From JAKVAV01 sp964651785 (lineage in GTDB: Bacteria > Bacteroidota > Bacteroidia > Flavobacteriales_D > Cryomorphaceae): a stretch of 64,000 nt of DNA. Below the pieces are notes generated by a model. It searched no databases. It saw nothing but the letters and a program-made list of their open reading frames with translations, and was not told the origin of the DNA. The position numbers were made by a program, and so were the translations under genes. Positions 15,568 through 25,302 of the stretch are shown one piece after another. The first letter of the stretch is position 1. Every line of letters starts with the position of its first letter. The stretch is taken from NCBI GenBank assembly GCA_964651785.1, contig CAZYWJ010000003.1:1-64000 (forward strand), in the 5' to 3' direction.

Positions 15568-18500
15568 ATGAAGAAAGTATTGATTTTGATCGCATTTCTC
15601 GGTGCGACCTTTCAGACCAAAGCCCAAACGTGGGTGAATATGATGACGAATGACGAAGTTAACTTTTTCGAAGTGCAAGATGCCTTTGAAGAAGAGTGGG
15701 GAAATCAAGGTTACATCCGCGGGAGAGGTTATAAACAATACAAACGCTGGGAGTATTTTATGGAGCCTCGCGTTTTTCCTTCCGGTGAAAGAGCATCCGG
15801 CACAAAACTGATGGAAGCGCTGAAAGAGGTGAAAAAGATGAAGACCTCCGAGGCGAAATCAAACAATCCGTGGACACCCGTAGGGCCTACTTCCTGGACG
15901 GGTTTTGGTTGGAATCCGGGTTTGGGAAGAGTAAATGCTACCTACGTAGATCCAACCAATTCCGCTCACATTTATGTGGCAACTCCTGCAGGTGGGCTTT
16001 GGGAATCGGATGATGACGGAGAAAGTTGGACAGCTTTGACCGACACACTCGTGGCTATCGGAGCCAGTGCTATTGCGGTAAATCCCGAAAACACGAATAT
16101 CATATACCTCGCCACGGGAGATGGAAACGGAGCGGACACATATACCTTCGGACTGATCAAATCAGAAGACGGCGGGAGTTCTTGGGTAGAGACCAACCTG
16201 ACTTTTGAAATCGAAGAACAAATAAGATGCACTGATTTATTGATAGACCCTACGAATCCTGATAAGCTCTATGTAACTTCCTCACAGGGGCTATTTATAA
16301 CCGAGGATGGAGGCGAAACATGGTCGCAACCATTATCTGTATTTCTAAGAGATGTAGCTATACACCCCGGAAACTCTGATATCGTTTACACAACAGGGAC
16401 ACGATTTTATAAATCGGAAGACGGTGGTGATAGTTTTGAACAAATCAATTCCGGACTTCCTTCGGCAGGCGAGGTAAATCGGCTGGAAATGGCCGTGACT
16501 TCCGCGAACGATCAATTGGTCTATATCATAGCCGGCGACAACGATGATTCAGGATTTCAAGGCTTTTATCGCAGCATGAATGAAGGGGATTCATTTGAGT
16601 TGATGAGCAATTCTCCGAATATCCTCGGCTACTCGGAAACAGGAAATTCAGAGGGAGGTCAAAGTTGGTATGATTTGGCTATTGCTGCCTCTCCAACTGA
16701 CGCGGATCAAGTATTCGTAGGCGGTATAAATGTATGGGAAACCACAAATGGTGGAAGTACTTGGAACATTAAATCGCATTGGGTTTATCCATCAACCATC
16801 GGCTACACCCATGCCGATATTCACTCGCTCGATTTTTTCGGCGAAACGCTTTATTGCGGCAGCGATGGCGGCGTATTTCGTACTTCCGACGAAGGAGACA
16901 CTTGGGAAGATATCAGCAAAGGTTTGCAGATCAGCCAATACTATCGAATTGCAGTTTCCACAACTGATCCGGACAAGATTTTAGCAGGAGCTCAAGACAA
17001 TGGTACTAACCTTTTCACCTTGGATAACGGATACATTCATCTTTTGGGCGGAGACGGCAACGGAGCGGCAATAGACTACACAAACGATGATATCATGTAC
17101 GCGTCGTATCCGGGTGGTTCTTATCAACGGTCGACAAATGGTGGTTTGAGCTTTCAATCATTTTCGGACGGAGTTTCAGAATCAGGTGCTTGGGTGACTC
17201 CATTCGAAATTCATCCGAATGATCCCTCTATAGTTTTTGCGGCATATGAAAACGTCTGGAAAAACGAGGATGGCGATTGGTCTGTAATAAGCGACTTCAA
17301 TGCAGGAACGACATTAAGAGCCATGCGAGTGGCACCGTCTGACCCCGACGTCATGCACGCATCCACCTTCGATGTCATCTACCGTACCGAAGACGGTGGA
17401 AACAACTGGAGCGATATTAGCTCGGGACTGCCAAATCTCTTCATTACAGCCATAGAAGTGGATCCTCAGGATGATGAGCGAATCTGGGTGAGCTTCTCAG
17501 GATACGATGACGATCAGAAAGTTTACCATTCATCGAATGGTGGTGAAGACTGGGAAAATGTCACGGGAAATTTGCCGAATGTTCCCGTCAATTGCCTTCA
17601 TTATCTGCAGGGTAGTAACGATGCGATATACGCAGGCACCGATGTGGGAGTGTTTTACATTGATGGTGAATTGGAGAACTGGAGTCCGTATAATGAGAAC
17701 TTGCCTAATGTTATCGTGAATCAAATGATCTTTCATTACTCCACCCAGCAGATTTTCTTGGCTAGCTACGGGCGAGGGGTTTGGAAAAACGGATTCTTTA
17801 ACTCTGATGAACTGGCTCCGATACCGAATTTTTCAGCTAACACCACGGCAATTTGCCCAGGAGAAGAAGTAACGTTCAGCAATCTTTCTCTGAATGCAAC
17901 TTCAGGAGTTGAGTGGACTTTTGAAGGCGGTAACCCTGAAAGCAGTACCGAATCAAATCCTGCCGTGACCTATGCAGAATCGGGGGTTTACTCCGTAAAA
18001 ATTAAAGCTACTAACGGCGACATAAGCGACAGCTTGACCGTAAGCGATTATATTCAGGTGATTGGCAATGAAATGGCACCCTACAGCGAAGACTTTGAAG
18101 ATCAGACCGAAGAATTGGATGATTGGGTGGTTTCAGATCCCACCCAAGGTTCTACTTGGATATTTAATCCTAATGTAGGTTACCAAAGCGAAAATTCCGT
18201 TTTTATAGAGAACCACAGCATTTTCGGAAATGGTCAAATCATGTTTACGAGTCAGGTAATAGACCTCAGTCAGTTAGACACGGCCTTCATCTCCATGAGA
18301 GCCGCCTTTGCGAGAAAATTAGATTCAGGTTACGAAGCGCTTCGTGTTTTTATCAATACGGATTGTACGGACGAGTGGCAATTCAAGAAAGTTTTTACTG
18401 CCTCGAATGCGCTTCCATCGGTGGAGCCTACTGACGAATACTTTATTCCTGCGAGTGAAGACGAATGGAATTATTTACTGGTAGATAATATTGACCCCGA

Positions 18501-18886
18501 AGAGCGCACCGAGAATTTTCGATTTCGCATCATTTTTTACAACAACGGCGGAAATAATATTTACCTCGATGATATAAACTTGTCGGAGGAAAACCTTTTG
18601 TCTTCAAGCGATGTAAATCAATTTGAAGGAGAGGTTAAGCTATTTCCGAATCCGACGAATGATGAGCTGAATATTGCCTTAAATTCGACTAATCCCGAGA
18701 CGGTTTTGCTTTATTTAATTGGTACCGATGGAAAACTTCTTCTTCCAAGAAGGACCTTTCAATTCGACTGCGCACACATCGAATATAAGACTTGCTTTGG
18801 GCGATATGCCTGCAGGAACTTACATTCTTGAAGTTGTTGGAGATTCAGGTGTGGCTCACCATAAGATTATCAAAACAACCGAATAG
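15568..18886 (+). CDS. Large secreted VPS10/BNR beta-propeller protein with PKD domain and a frameshifted T9SS sorting domain
   Basis: The signal peptide is cut after TKAQ. Residues about 90-745 contain many BNR/sortilin-type repeats (SEDGGSSWVET, TEDGGETWSQ, SNGGEDWENV), forming one or two beta-propellers. Residues about 755-835 are PKD-like (FSANTTAICPGEEVTFSNLS), followed by a jelly-roll-like region. The C-terminal T9SS domain starts FPNPTNDELNIAL but the frame breaks at about 18736-18745: the annotated frame stops at 18831, whereas the +1 frame continues FQEGPFNSTAHTS through DMPAGTYILEVV to a TAG at 18884-18886. The feature is given to the restored end. The break is one extra base or two missing. 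The stop abuts the convergent OmpA gene's stop with no spacing. The ligand is unknown. Confidence 0.82.
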
Positions 18887-20947
18887 TTATTCGATAATCT
18901 TGAATTCCGTTCTCCGGTTTTCCTGACGTCCTTCAGGTGTCTCGTTGTTAGCCAAAGGCTGCGACTCCCCGTAACCCTTCGCGATCATCCGATCAGCCGC
19001 TATACCCCTGTTTTGCAAGTGTGAAACCACGGATTGTGCTCGTTCCTCGGAAAGATTGAGATTGTAATCGTCACCCCCGACATTATCGGTATGACCCGAG
19101 ATCTCCACCTTTATGGTCGGGTTTTCAACCAAAACTTTTTCCAAACGATCCAGCTCTGCAGTAGATTCCGATCGTATCGTGGCTTTGTTGTAGTCAAAAA
19201 AGATATTGCGCAACACGATGGTCTCCCCGATTTTAATTCGCTTCATCTTAATGACCTTGTAGAATTCGCGGTATCCCGCCGAATCGGGAACATCAAAATT
19301 CAGCGAGTTAAAGAGGTATCCATCAGCGTTTACATTCAACCCGTAGTTTTTGCCTGCCGGCAATGAAACCAAGTATTTCCCTGAACTTGGTTCCACTTGA
19401 AAAGAAGCCAAGACTCCCGCCGTGGCATTATTGATCAAGTCGATATTCGCCGCGACAGGCGCACCTGTTTCATCATCCAAAACCAAACCTTTCAACAGAA
19501 CCATTTTACTGGTTCTGATTTCTACTCGTGGTTGGAGAGGAATTTCGATTTTTCGCTCATTTGATCCCGCGATCAATCGATCTTCCACATTTAGGACCGG
19601 CTGTTTTTCAGGTCCTAAAAAAGTCAGTCGATAAATATCCTTTTCTCCATAACCTTCTTCGCGGTCAGAAGAATAGTAAGCCGTACGCCCATCAGCAGCT
19701 ACGCTGAAAAACACATCGTCATCAGGTGTATTTACCGGAATCCCCATATTCACGGGAGTCTTCCATCGGTTGTTTTCAAATTCCGAATAGAAGATATCAT
19801 TGCCCCCTATGGAGTTGTGCCCCTCCGAACTGAAATAAAGCGTTTTCCCATCGGGGTGGATATAAACTCCATCCTCATCGTAGGCCGAATTGACGACAGG
19901 CCCCAAGTTTTGAGACTCGCCCCATCGCTCTTTTTCCGAATCCCATCGTGCTACGTAGATATCCTTGCCGCCGAAACCACCTTCTTTCTCGCTTACGAAA
20001 TAAAGTGATTGACCATCGAATGATAAGGCAGCAGCTGATTCATGAGCGTCGGTGTTCACCGTTTTGTAAAGTGCTTTTGGTTTACTCCATTCGCTTCCGC
20101 GAAAATCTGATCGATAAATATCACCGCCGCCTTTTACATCCCCGCGAAAGACAAAAAGCGTTTTACCGTCAGGCGAAAGTCCGGAACCCGCATCGTGACC
20201 CGAGGTGTTCACGTCCTCTCCGAGATTTTTTAAAGGTGACCACTCTCCTCCTGAGTTTCTACTGTAGTAGATGTCTTCAAACGGAAAGTTATCAGACTCG
20301 TCTTTCAATCCTCCTACATTGGATTCGCGTCGGGCCGTTAGTATCAGCAAGCTTTCATCCGTAGATATCAAAGGAGCGTATTCCGGAGCCGGTGAATTTA
20401 TGGCAGAACCCAAGTTGTCCACCCAAACTCGGACGGGGTCTTTTTCAAATGCCTTTCCGTTTTTGACTTCTTCCAAGCGCTTTTGCACCTTTTGGAATTC
20501 TTCCGGCTTTCCGTCAGATTGATTGAGAACCTGTAGTTGTCGCTCAAATTCATCAATGGCCTTATCCCAATGGGAATTCAATTGATGAGACCACCCCAAG
20601 AGATAGTGAATATTGTACGGATCTATTTTCGTATCGAGCTCATACGACTTAATCAGATAAGGCAAGCTCTTCCGCTTTTGCGAAGAAAATAAGTAGCAAA
20701 CGCCTAGTTTGTAATTCAACTCCGCATTGTCGGGATTGAACTCGTGAGCAGCCTCATAAAACGGAATAGCTAAATTGAAATAAGCCCGTCGGTCTTCCTC
20801 AAAAATTCGGTCTCCTTCTTTGAGATTTTTTACAGCTAGTTTGTAGCCCTCTTTATCATTCGGAAAGTTGTCCTTATCAAAAGCTACATTCTGTGCGAAA
20901 ACGGCATTGGCCAGAGCCAAAAAAAGCAAAGTCACTAATCTTCTCAT
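18887..20947 (-). CDS. OmpA-family protein with TPR and PD40 propeller repeats
   Basis: 686 residues. The signal peptide is cut after AVFAQ. Residues about 30-170 are TPR-like (NPDNAELNYKLGVCYLFSS), about 185-460 are PD40/WD40-like repeats (LSPDGKTLFVFRGD; IHPDGKTLYFSSEGH; YYSSDREEGYGEKDIY), about 485-560 are a carboxypeptidase-regulatory-like domain and about 570-686 the OmpA domain (VEISGHTDNVGGDDYNLNLS; ENRRTEFKI) that binds peptidoglycan. This architecture is common in Bacteroidota, and some members are T9SS accessory proteins such as PorE-like anchors; that role here is inference. Its ATG overlaps the stop of the upstream TPR gene (ATGA), so the two are coupled. Confidence 0.9.
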   Translation of the reverse strand: MRRLVTLLFLALANAVFAQNVAFDKDNFPNDKEGYKLAVKNLKEGDRIFEEDRRAYFNLAIPFYEAAHEFNPDNAELNYKLGVCYLFSSQKRKSLPYLIKSYELDTKIDPYNIHYLLGWSHQLNSHWDKAIDEFERQLQVLNQSDGKPEEFQKVQKRLEEVKNGKAFEKDPVRVWVDNLGSAINSPAPEYAPLISTDESLLILTARRESNVGGLKDESDNFPFEDIYYSRNSGGEWSPLKNLGEDVNTSGHDAGSGLSPDGKTLFVFRGDVKGGGDIYRSDFRGSEWSKPKALYKTVNTDAHESAAALSFDGQSLYFVSEKEGGFGGKDIYVARWDSEKERWGESQNLGPVVNSAYDEDGVYIHPDGKTLYFSSEGHNSIGGNDIFYSEFENNRWKTPVNMGIPVNTPDDDVFFSVAADGRTAYYSSDREEGYGEKDIYRLTFLGPEKQPVLNVEDRLIAGSNERKIEIPLQPRVEIRTSKMVLLKGLVLDDETGAPVAANIDLINNATAGVLASFQVEPSSGKYLVSLPAGKNYGLNVNADGYLFNSLNFDVPDSAGYREFYKVIKMKRIKIGETIVLRNIFFDYNKATIRSESTAELDRLEKVLVENPTIKVEISGHTDNVGGDDYNLNLSEERAQSVVSHLQNRGIAADRMIAKGYGESQPLANNETPEGRQENRRTEFKIIE

Positions 20948-22038
20948 GGCTCAATGTATTTGCAAACGGTTGATCTGTAATCGTCGGCATTCTTAACTTG
21001 TAAGTTTGCAGCCATGTCCCAATCGCTGCAGGCACCTTTCAAGTCGCGAATCATTTCGCGAGCTATACCTCGGTTGAGATAAGCAAATCCGTATTCAGAA
21101 TCAATCGAAATAGCTTTATCAGCGGCCTCAACTGCCTCCTTGTATTTCTCCAATTTTATGTAGGCTGAAGCCAAATTGTTGTGCGCATAAGCGTACTGCG
21201 GAGATAATTCGGTTGACTTCTTAAAGTCTTCCACGGCTTTCTCGAACTCTCCGGCTAAGAAGTAGGTGTATCCGCGATTATTGTAAATCATCGCATCGGA
21301 AGAGGCTACCTTCAACGCATCGCTGTAGGCATCGACGGCTTGGTCATATCTTTCCAACTTTCTTAATACCGTACCGAGGTTTGCATTAGCCGTAGCCAAT
21401 TCGGGATTGACCAGGGCTGCTTGCCGGTAGTCTCTTTCGGCTGACTTCAGATCGTTGAGCTGCTGGTAAGCCGAACCACGATCATGAAGCACCATTCCGT
21501 CTGACGGATGATACCTGAGGTAGGCCGTAAAATTGTCGACTGCCTCTTGATAGGCCTCATTTCTCAGTTGAGTGTTTCCGATAGCCAGAAAGGCTTTGTC
21601 GGCCTCATCCTCCTTGGCAATTGCTTTGGCGTATGCCGCCAAGGCATCCTCTTGACGTTCGAGCTTGTCCAGTAAAACGGCACGTGTAAAATAGCCTTTA
21701 GAAGCCGTATCGGTTAAAGCTAAATAGCGGTCAATATCTAAGAGCGCTCCCGAATAATCCTCCCGAGCCAAATATGCCGCGCTTCGATTATAAAAAGCCT
21801 TGGCGAATTTTGGCTCGAGCGAAATGGCCTGAGTGAAATAGGCAATGGCGGAATCGGTTTTATGTGCTTCAGCTTTTTGAAGAGCAATATTGTAAATTCC
21901 CAGAGCTTCGGCAGAGATTCCACCTTCTTGCAGGTCTTTGCTCAAAGTATCTGCGGCAACTTTTACCAAAAGAGAATCATCTTGAGAAAAACTGAGCAAA
22001 CTCAAGAGCACGAAAAAAAATAAGAAAAGAGTTTTCAT
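20944..22038 (-). CDS. TPR-repeat periplasmic protein
   Basis: The frame opens at 22107, but the ATG at 22038 (MKTLFLFFFVLLSLLSFSQ) gives a proper signal peptide, so it is chosen; 364 residues. Most of the chain is tandem tetratricopeptide repeats from about residue 40 to 345, for example AKAFYNRSAAYLAREDYSG and AMIYNNRGYTYFLAGEFEKA. Such proteins act as protein-protein scaffolds in the periplasm. It is translationally coupled (ATGA) to the OmpA/PD40 protein, which also has TPRs, so the two products probably work as a complex. Confidence 0.88.
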   Translation of the reverse strand: MKTLFLFFFVLLSLLSFSQDDSLLVKVAADTLSKDLQEGGISAEALGIYNIALQKAEAHKTDSAIAYFTQAISLEPKFAKAFYNRSAAYLAREDYSGALLDIDRYLALTDTASKGYFTRAVLLDKLERQEDALAAYAKAIAKEDEADKAFLAIGNTQLRNEAYQEAVDNFTAYLRYHPSDGMVLHDRGSAYQQLNDLKSAERDYRQAALVNPELATANANLGTVLRKLERYDQAVDAYSDALKVASSDAMIYNNRGYTYFLAGEFEKAVEDFKKSTELSPQYAYAHNNLASAYIKLEKYKEAVEAADKAISIDSEYGFAYLNRGIAREMIRDLKGACSDWDMAANLQVKNADDYRSTVCKYIEP

Positions 22039-22123
22039 CTTAAGGGGATTGTAAAGACTCAAACTACTACGAAGAATCAGGGTCGAAAGATTCGTTCGAT
22101 TTTTCATCGTGACCTTTATAGGC

Positions 22124-22131
22124 TACTTTTG
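22124..22131 (+). promoter_or_regulatory. -7 promoter element TACTTTTG for the M42 peptidase gene
   Basis: TACTTTTG followed by GCG, 16 nt before the ATG at 22148. It matches TAnnTTTG and lies in the divergent spacer with the TPR gene. Confidence 0.6.
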
Positions 22132-22147
22132 CGCAAAACAAAAACAT

Positions 22148-23242
22148 ATGGCCCAAAAATCCATTCTGAATAAAAAATCACTCAAATTTTTAGAAAACTA
22201 TATCAACAATGCTTCACCCACGGGTTTTGAAACTCAAGGTCAAAAAATGTGGTTGGAGTATTTGAAACCTTATATCGACGATTACCAAACCGATATTTAC
22301 GGATCGGTAGCTGCGGTGATCAACCCGGGGCAAGACTATAAAGTAGCCATCGAAGCTCACGCGGATGAGATAAGCTGGTTCGTTCATTACATCAATGACA
22401 AAGGTTTTATCTACTTGCGTAGAAATGGTGGTTCCGACCACATGATTGCGCCCAGTAAGCGTGTCATAATTCATACCGAAAAAGGTCCCGTAAGAGCCAT
22501 TTTTGGTTGGCCTGCCATTCACACCAGAAATATAGCATCGGGAAAAGATGAGGCACCGAGTATGAAAAACATCTTTTTGGATTGTGGTGCTACGTCTAAA
22601 GAGGAAGTCGAAAAAATGGGAGTTCACGTAGGGTGCGTCGTAACCTTCGAAGATGAATTCATGACTTTGAATGATAAATATTTCGTAGGTCGTGCATTTG
22701 ACAATCGCGCCGGCGGATTTATGATTGCAGAAGTGGCGAGACTACTTCATGAGAATAAGAAAAAACTTCCGTTCACGCTTTATGTGGTAAATGCCGTGCA
22801 AGAAGAAATCGGTCTTCGAGGTGCCGAGATGATCAGCCGCACGCTGGAGCCTGATATGGCCATTGTGACCGACGTATGTCACGATACCCAAACTCCCATG
22901 ATCGATAAGATCGAGCAAGGAGACTACCACTCGGGTAAAGGCCCCGTATTGACTTACGGACCCGCCGTTCAGAATAATCTTTTGAAGAAAATCATCGCCA
23001 CTGCCGAAAAGAAAAATATTCCTTTCCAAAGAGCCGCTGCCAGCCGCAGCACCGGAACCGATACGGATGCATTCGCTTACTCGGGAAAAGGAGTGGCGAG
23101 TGCCCTGATCTCATTACCGCTTCGCTACATGCATACCACGGTAGAAACCATTCATCGCGATGACGTAGAAAATGTGATCAAATTGATCTACGAAACCCTC
23201 CTTACCGTAAAGAAAGGTGAGAGTTTCAGTTATTTTGATTAA
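22148..23242 (+). CDS. M42-family (glutamyl) aminopeptidase
   Basis: 364 residues from the ATG at 22148 (MAQKSILNKKSLKFL); the extra upstream codons to 22109 would run through the promoter. Metal ligands of the M42/M20 fold are visible: AIEAHADEISW (first His-Asp), GRAFDNRAGG (bridging Asp), VQEEIGLRGAE (catalytic Glu and ligand Glu), TDVCHD, and a C-terminal MHTTVETIHRDD. M42 enzymes form dodecameric tetrahedral cytosolic aminopeptidases with two Zn or Co ions per subunit. No signal peptide, consistent with a cytosolic enzyme. It ends 4 bases inside the convergent DUF4924 gene. Confidence 0.93.
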   Translation: MAQKSILNKKSLKFLENYINNASPTGFETQGQKMWLEYLKPYIDDYQTDIYGSVAAVINPGQDYKVAIEAHADEISWFVHYINDKGFIYLRRNGGSDHMIAPSKRVIIHTEKGPVRAIFGWPAIHTRNIASGKDEAPSMKNIFLDCGATSKEEVEKMGVHVGCVVTFEDEFMTLNDKYFVGRAFDNRAGGFMIAEVARLLHENKKKLPFTLYVVNAVQEEIGLRGAEMISRTLEPDMAIVTDVCHDTQTPMIDKIEQGDYHSGKGPVLTYGPAVQNNLLKKIIATAEKKNIPFQRAAASRSTGTDTDAFAYSGKGVASALISLPLRYMHTTVETIHRDDVENVIKLIYETLLTVKKGESFSYFD

Positions 23243-23778
23243 AACGGTTTGCCCGCTTTCATCAGATGATAGGCGCGGGTAAGCTCGCGGACATAAGCCG
23301 AAATCGGCTTCATTGCTTTAGAGGTCTCATCGGAGACCTCTTTTTTTGCGATGCGCAATGTGAGTATACCGTAAAGTGCCGTGAGGGCGGCTTCCATATC
23401 ACTATGAGGAACCTTCTCACTCTTTTTTCGAAAATCCTCCAGCACGGGAAGCGCCGCTTCGTATGCCTTTTTAAAGGGGGCACTTTTAGTTACATTCAGC
23501 AAGGTTTGCTGAAGCATTGCCAATTCATTCAATACTTCGTAGGTCTCATAGTGGTGCCCGCTTACCTGAAGGGAAGCTTCTTCCATTTCCTTGGCCATTT
23601 TGATTAACCAACCCCGTGTTCTGAGTCGCTCCTCTTCATCTTTGATAGCCGGCAAAATCTCCTTGTCGAGTCGGTTTGCATCAAATTCAATCCCTCTCAG
23701 CAAGTCTTCCATTTGCCATAAAAAAAGGAGATACTCAGAAATATTCTCCTTTTGCTTCAATTTCGCTATGCTATACAT
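23239..23778 (-). CDS. DUF4924-family protein
   Basis: 179 residues, alpha-helical, no signal peptide. The N-terminus (KENISEYLLFLWQMEDLLRG) resembles the DUF4924 family of Bacteroidota, whose function is unknown. It is translationally coupled to the upstream OmpH/Skp-like gene (TAATG, one shared base), so both come from one transcript with the 86-residue gene at 24404. The C-terminus reads TRAYHLMKAGKPF. The family assignment is from memory of the N-terminal motif. Confidence 0.7.
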   Translation of the reverse strand: MYSIAKLKQKENISEYLLFLWQMEDLLRGIEFDANRLDKEILPAIKDEEERLRTRGWLIKMAKEMEEASLQVSGHHYETYEVLNELAMLQQTLLNVTKSAPFKKAYEAALPVLEDFRKKSEKVPHSDMEAALTALYGILTLRIAKKEVSDETSKAMKPISAYVRELTRAYHLMKAGKPF

Positions 23779-24401
23779 TACGGCGTTTCTTTTTCTTCTG
23801 CCGCCTTATTCAGATCGGCATCGTACTGTTCGTTGAGCATCGACAAAACTTCTTCGGTAATGTCGTACGAATCTTTGATCCAAAGCAAATTGCCGCCCGG
23901 TTGAAAGTTCAAAATCATATCGTAAGTACCGTCATCGTTATACTTCTCCAGCATCTTATTGACGCGGTCCGTATACTCTGCCTGCAACTCAACTTCTCGC
24001 TTTCTGAAGTCCGTGGCGAGCCTTTCCTGAAATTGCTGAATTTCGATGTCCAAGTTTTGCAATTCGAGTTGCGCTTCCTGTACCTGCATTTGCGTCATGG
24101 TAGGCGCCTGTTTTTGCAGCTCCATGGCGCGTTCTTCCGCTTTGCGCAATTTTCGATTGATCCGTTCTTCAATCACTTTTTGTTCTTTTTCCAACTCGTC
24201 CTGAGCATCCAAAAGAAATCGATACTTGGCATTAACGGTATCACCATAAATGAAGGCCACCTTCAGATCGGAAGATTCTACAGACGTAGAATCCGCCTTC
24301 ATTCTAGACGTTTCAGAATTTTCTTCCTTAACAGGAGTTTCATTACACGCATTCAGAAACAAAAGAGATGCGCATGCGATTAATAAAAAGAGATTTTTCA
24401 T
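23778..24401 (-). CDS. OmpH/Skp-like periplasmic chaperone, predicted lipoprotein
   Basis: 207 residues. The N-terminus MKNLFLLIACASLLFLNAC carries a lipobox with Cys19, so the protein should be lipid-anchored. Residues about 45-205 follow the OmpH/Skp pattern: an entry strand (LKVAFIYGDTVNAKYRFLLD), a long coiled coil rich in Glu, Gln, Lys (DELEKEQKVIEERINRKLRK; MQVQEAQLELQNLDIEIQQF) and a return strand (GTYDMILNF). Classical Skp is a soluble outer-membrane-protein chaperone; lipid anchoring is a Bacteroidota variation. It is flanked by coupled small genes (2 nt after the upstream stop; TAATG with DUF4924). Confidence 0.85.
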   Translation of the reverse strand: MKNLFLLIACASLLFLNACNETPVKEENSETSRMKADSTSVESSDLKVAFIYGDTVNAKYRFLLDAQDELEKEQKVIEERINRKLRKAEERAMELQKQAPTMTQMQVQEAQLELQNLDIEIQQFQERLATDFRKREVELQAEYTDRVNKMLEKYNDDGTYDMILNFQPGGNLLWIKDSYDITEEVLSMLNEQYDADLNKAAEEKETP

Positions 24402-24403
24402 TT

Positions 24404-24664
24404 TCAGGATTTCTTAAGATTGGAATAACGGTTTCGGTAGGAATGCGCAAAATCTTTTCCCATTTCCACAAATCGCTTGAGTGTGGAAATCAGAAAATCC
24501 TCGGTGAGCATGGCTTCGACCTCTTCTAGTCCTGACACCTCTGTTTCATCAATTTTGAACGATTGCTCTAAATGGGCATCCTCAATTTTGATGATGTATT
24601 TATTGTTCCATGAAAAGATGGTAATCTTGAAGCGATGGTGTGGAACTTCTTTAACTATGCGCAT
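24404..24664 (-). CDS. Conserved small hypothetical protein (86 aa)
   Basis: The longer frame begins at a TTG within a promoter element, so the ATG at 24664 (MRIVKEVPHHRFKITIFSWN) is chosen. The product is a small alpha/beta protein ending RNRYSNLKKS, without signal peptide. I do not recognise the family, although similar short genes occur in related genomes. It is first in an operon with the OmpH-like lipoprotein (2 nt downstream) and the DUF4924 gene. Expression probably starts at the TATCTTTG element at 24690-24683, leaving a leader of about 14 nt. Confidence 0.75.
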   Translation of the reverse strand: MRIVKEVPHHRFKITIFSWNNKYIIKIEDAHLEQSFKIDETEVSGLEEVEAMLTEDFLISTLKRFVEMGKDFAHSYRNRYSNLKKS

Positions 24665-24682
24665 ATCCCTATTTAAGGAGCG

Positions 24683-24690
24683 CAAAGATA
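24683..24690 (-). promoter_or_regulatory. -7 promoter element TATCTTTG for the three-gene operon 24664-23239
   Basis: On the minus strand TATCTTTG is followed by CG and ends 18 nt before the ATG at 24664. It matches TAnnTTTG. Confidence 0.65.
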
Positions 24691-24715
24691 ATAAAGTAGT
24701 GTGATTGAATCGGGA

Positions 24716-25135
24716 TTATCCCAGTTTGGCGTAAGCCTGCTCCTGACGCTCGAGAATGTCGTATTCTTCAAATCGAAAATTGAGGTCTTCAATCATGACG
24801 CTGTAATCCTGACCGATTTCAAGCATATCCTCATCGAATCGCTCGTACATCCATCTAACATTTACCCGAACGCCCTTTTTCTGAAGTTCAGCTAATTTGT
24901 AAAGAATAAATAGAATGCGTTTAGATGAAGCGATATTGAAAAAATCAAAACGGAAATGAAAATCGATCACTGAGACCATATCCTCCGTTAACGCATCAAT
25001 CCAATTTAAAATGGGTCTGAAAAAGAGCTCCGCATCTATGGGAATGGATCGACCCGCCAACAAATAAGTGCCCTCCTTGTGGTCCAAGTGTACATAGGGT
25101 GTCGATTTAGTCGGTCTTCGTATAAATGCTTCCAT
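24716..25135 (-). CDS. SiaC-like (DUF1987) regulatory protein with isoleucine at the phospho-acceptor position
   Basis: 139 residues resembling the SiaC family (DUF1987), small proteins that are switched by phosphorylation of one threonine by a SiaB-type kinase and dephosphorylation by a SiaA-type PP2C, and that can activate diguanylate cyclases. Visible features are the N-terminal TPYVHLDHKEGTYLLAGRS, PILNWIDAL, and the core strand VIDFHFRFDFFNIASSKRI. In SiaC the acceptor is Thr68 within an N-T-S-S motif; here residue 68 is Ile and residue 69 Ala. No SiaA, SiaB or SiaD gene is in the window. It lies 167 nt downstream of the LytTR regulator on the same strand, with no clear promoter seen. 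Confidence 0.8.
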   Translation of the reverse strand: MEAFIRRPTKSTPYVHLDHKEGTYLLAGRSIPIDAELFFRPILNWIDALTEDMVSVIDFHFRFDFFNIASSKRILFILYKLAELQKKGVRVNVRWMYERFDEDMLEIGQDYSVMIEDLNFRFEEYDILERQEQAYAKLG

Positions 25136-25302
25136 ATTGCTCCGGATTACAACTTGCTTTTACTTCAATAGCAAGACTAAGGTTCAAAGTTTATTCCGAA
25201 TAGTCAAGAGAATTTCTACCAACGGGGCATTATCAAAGACCAATAATAATAAGCGAAAGACCAGAAATTTCAGCTATCAACAAACCAACGTTAATTTCTA
25301 TT

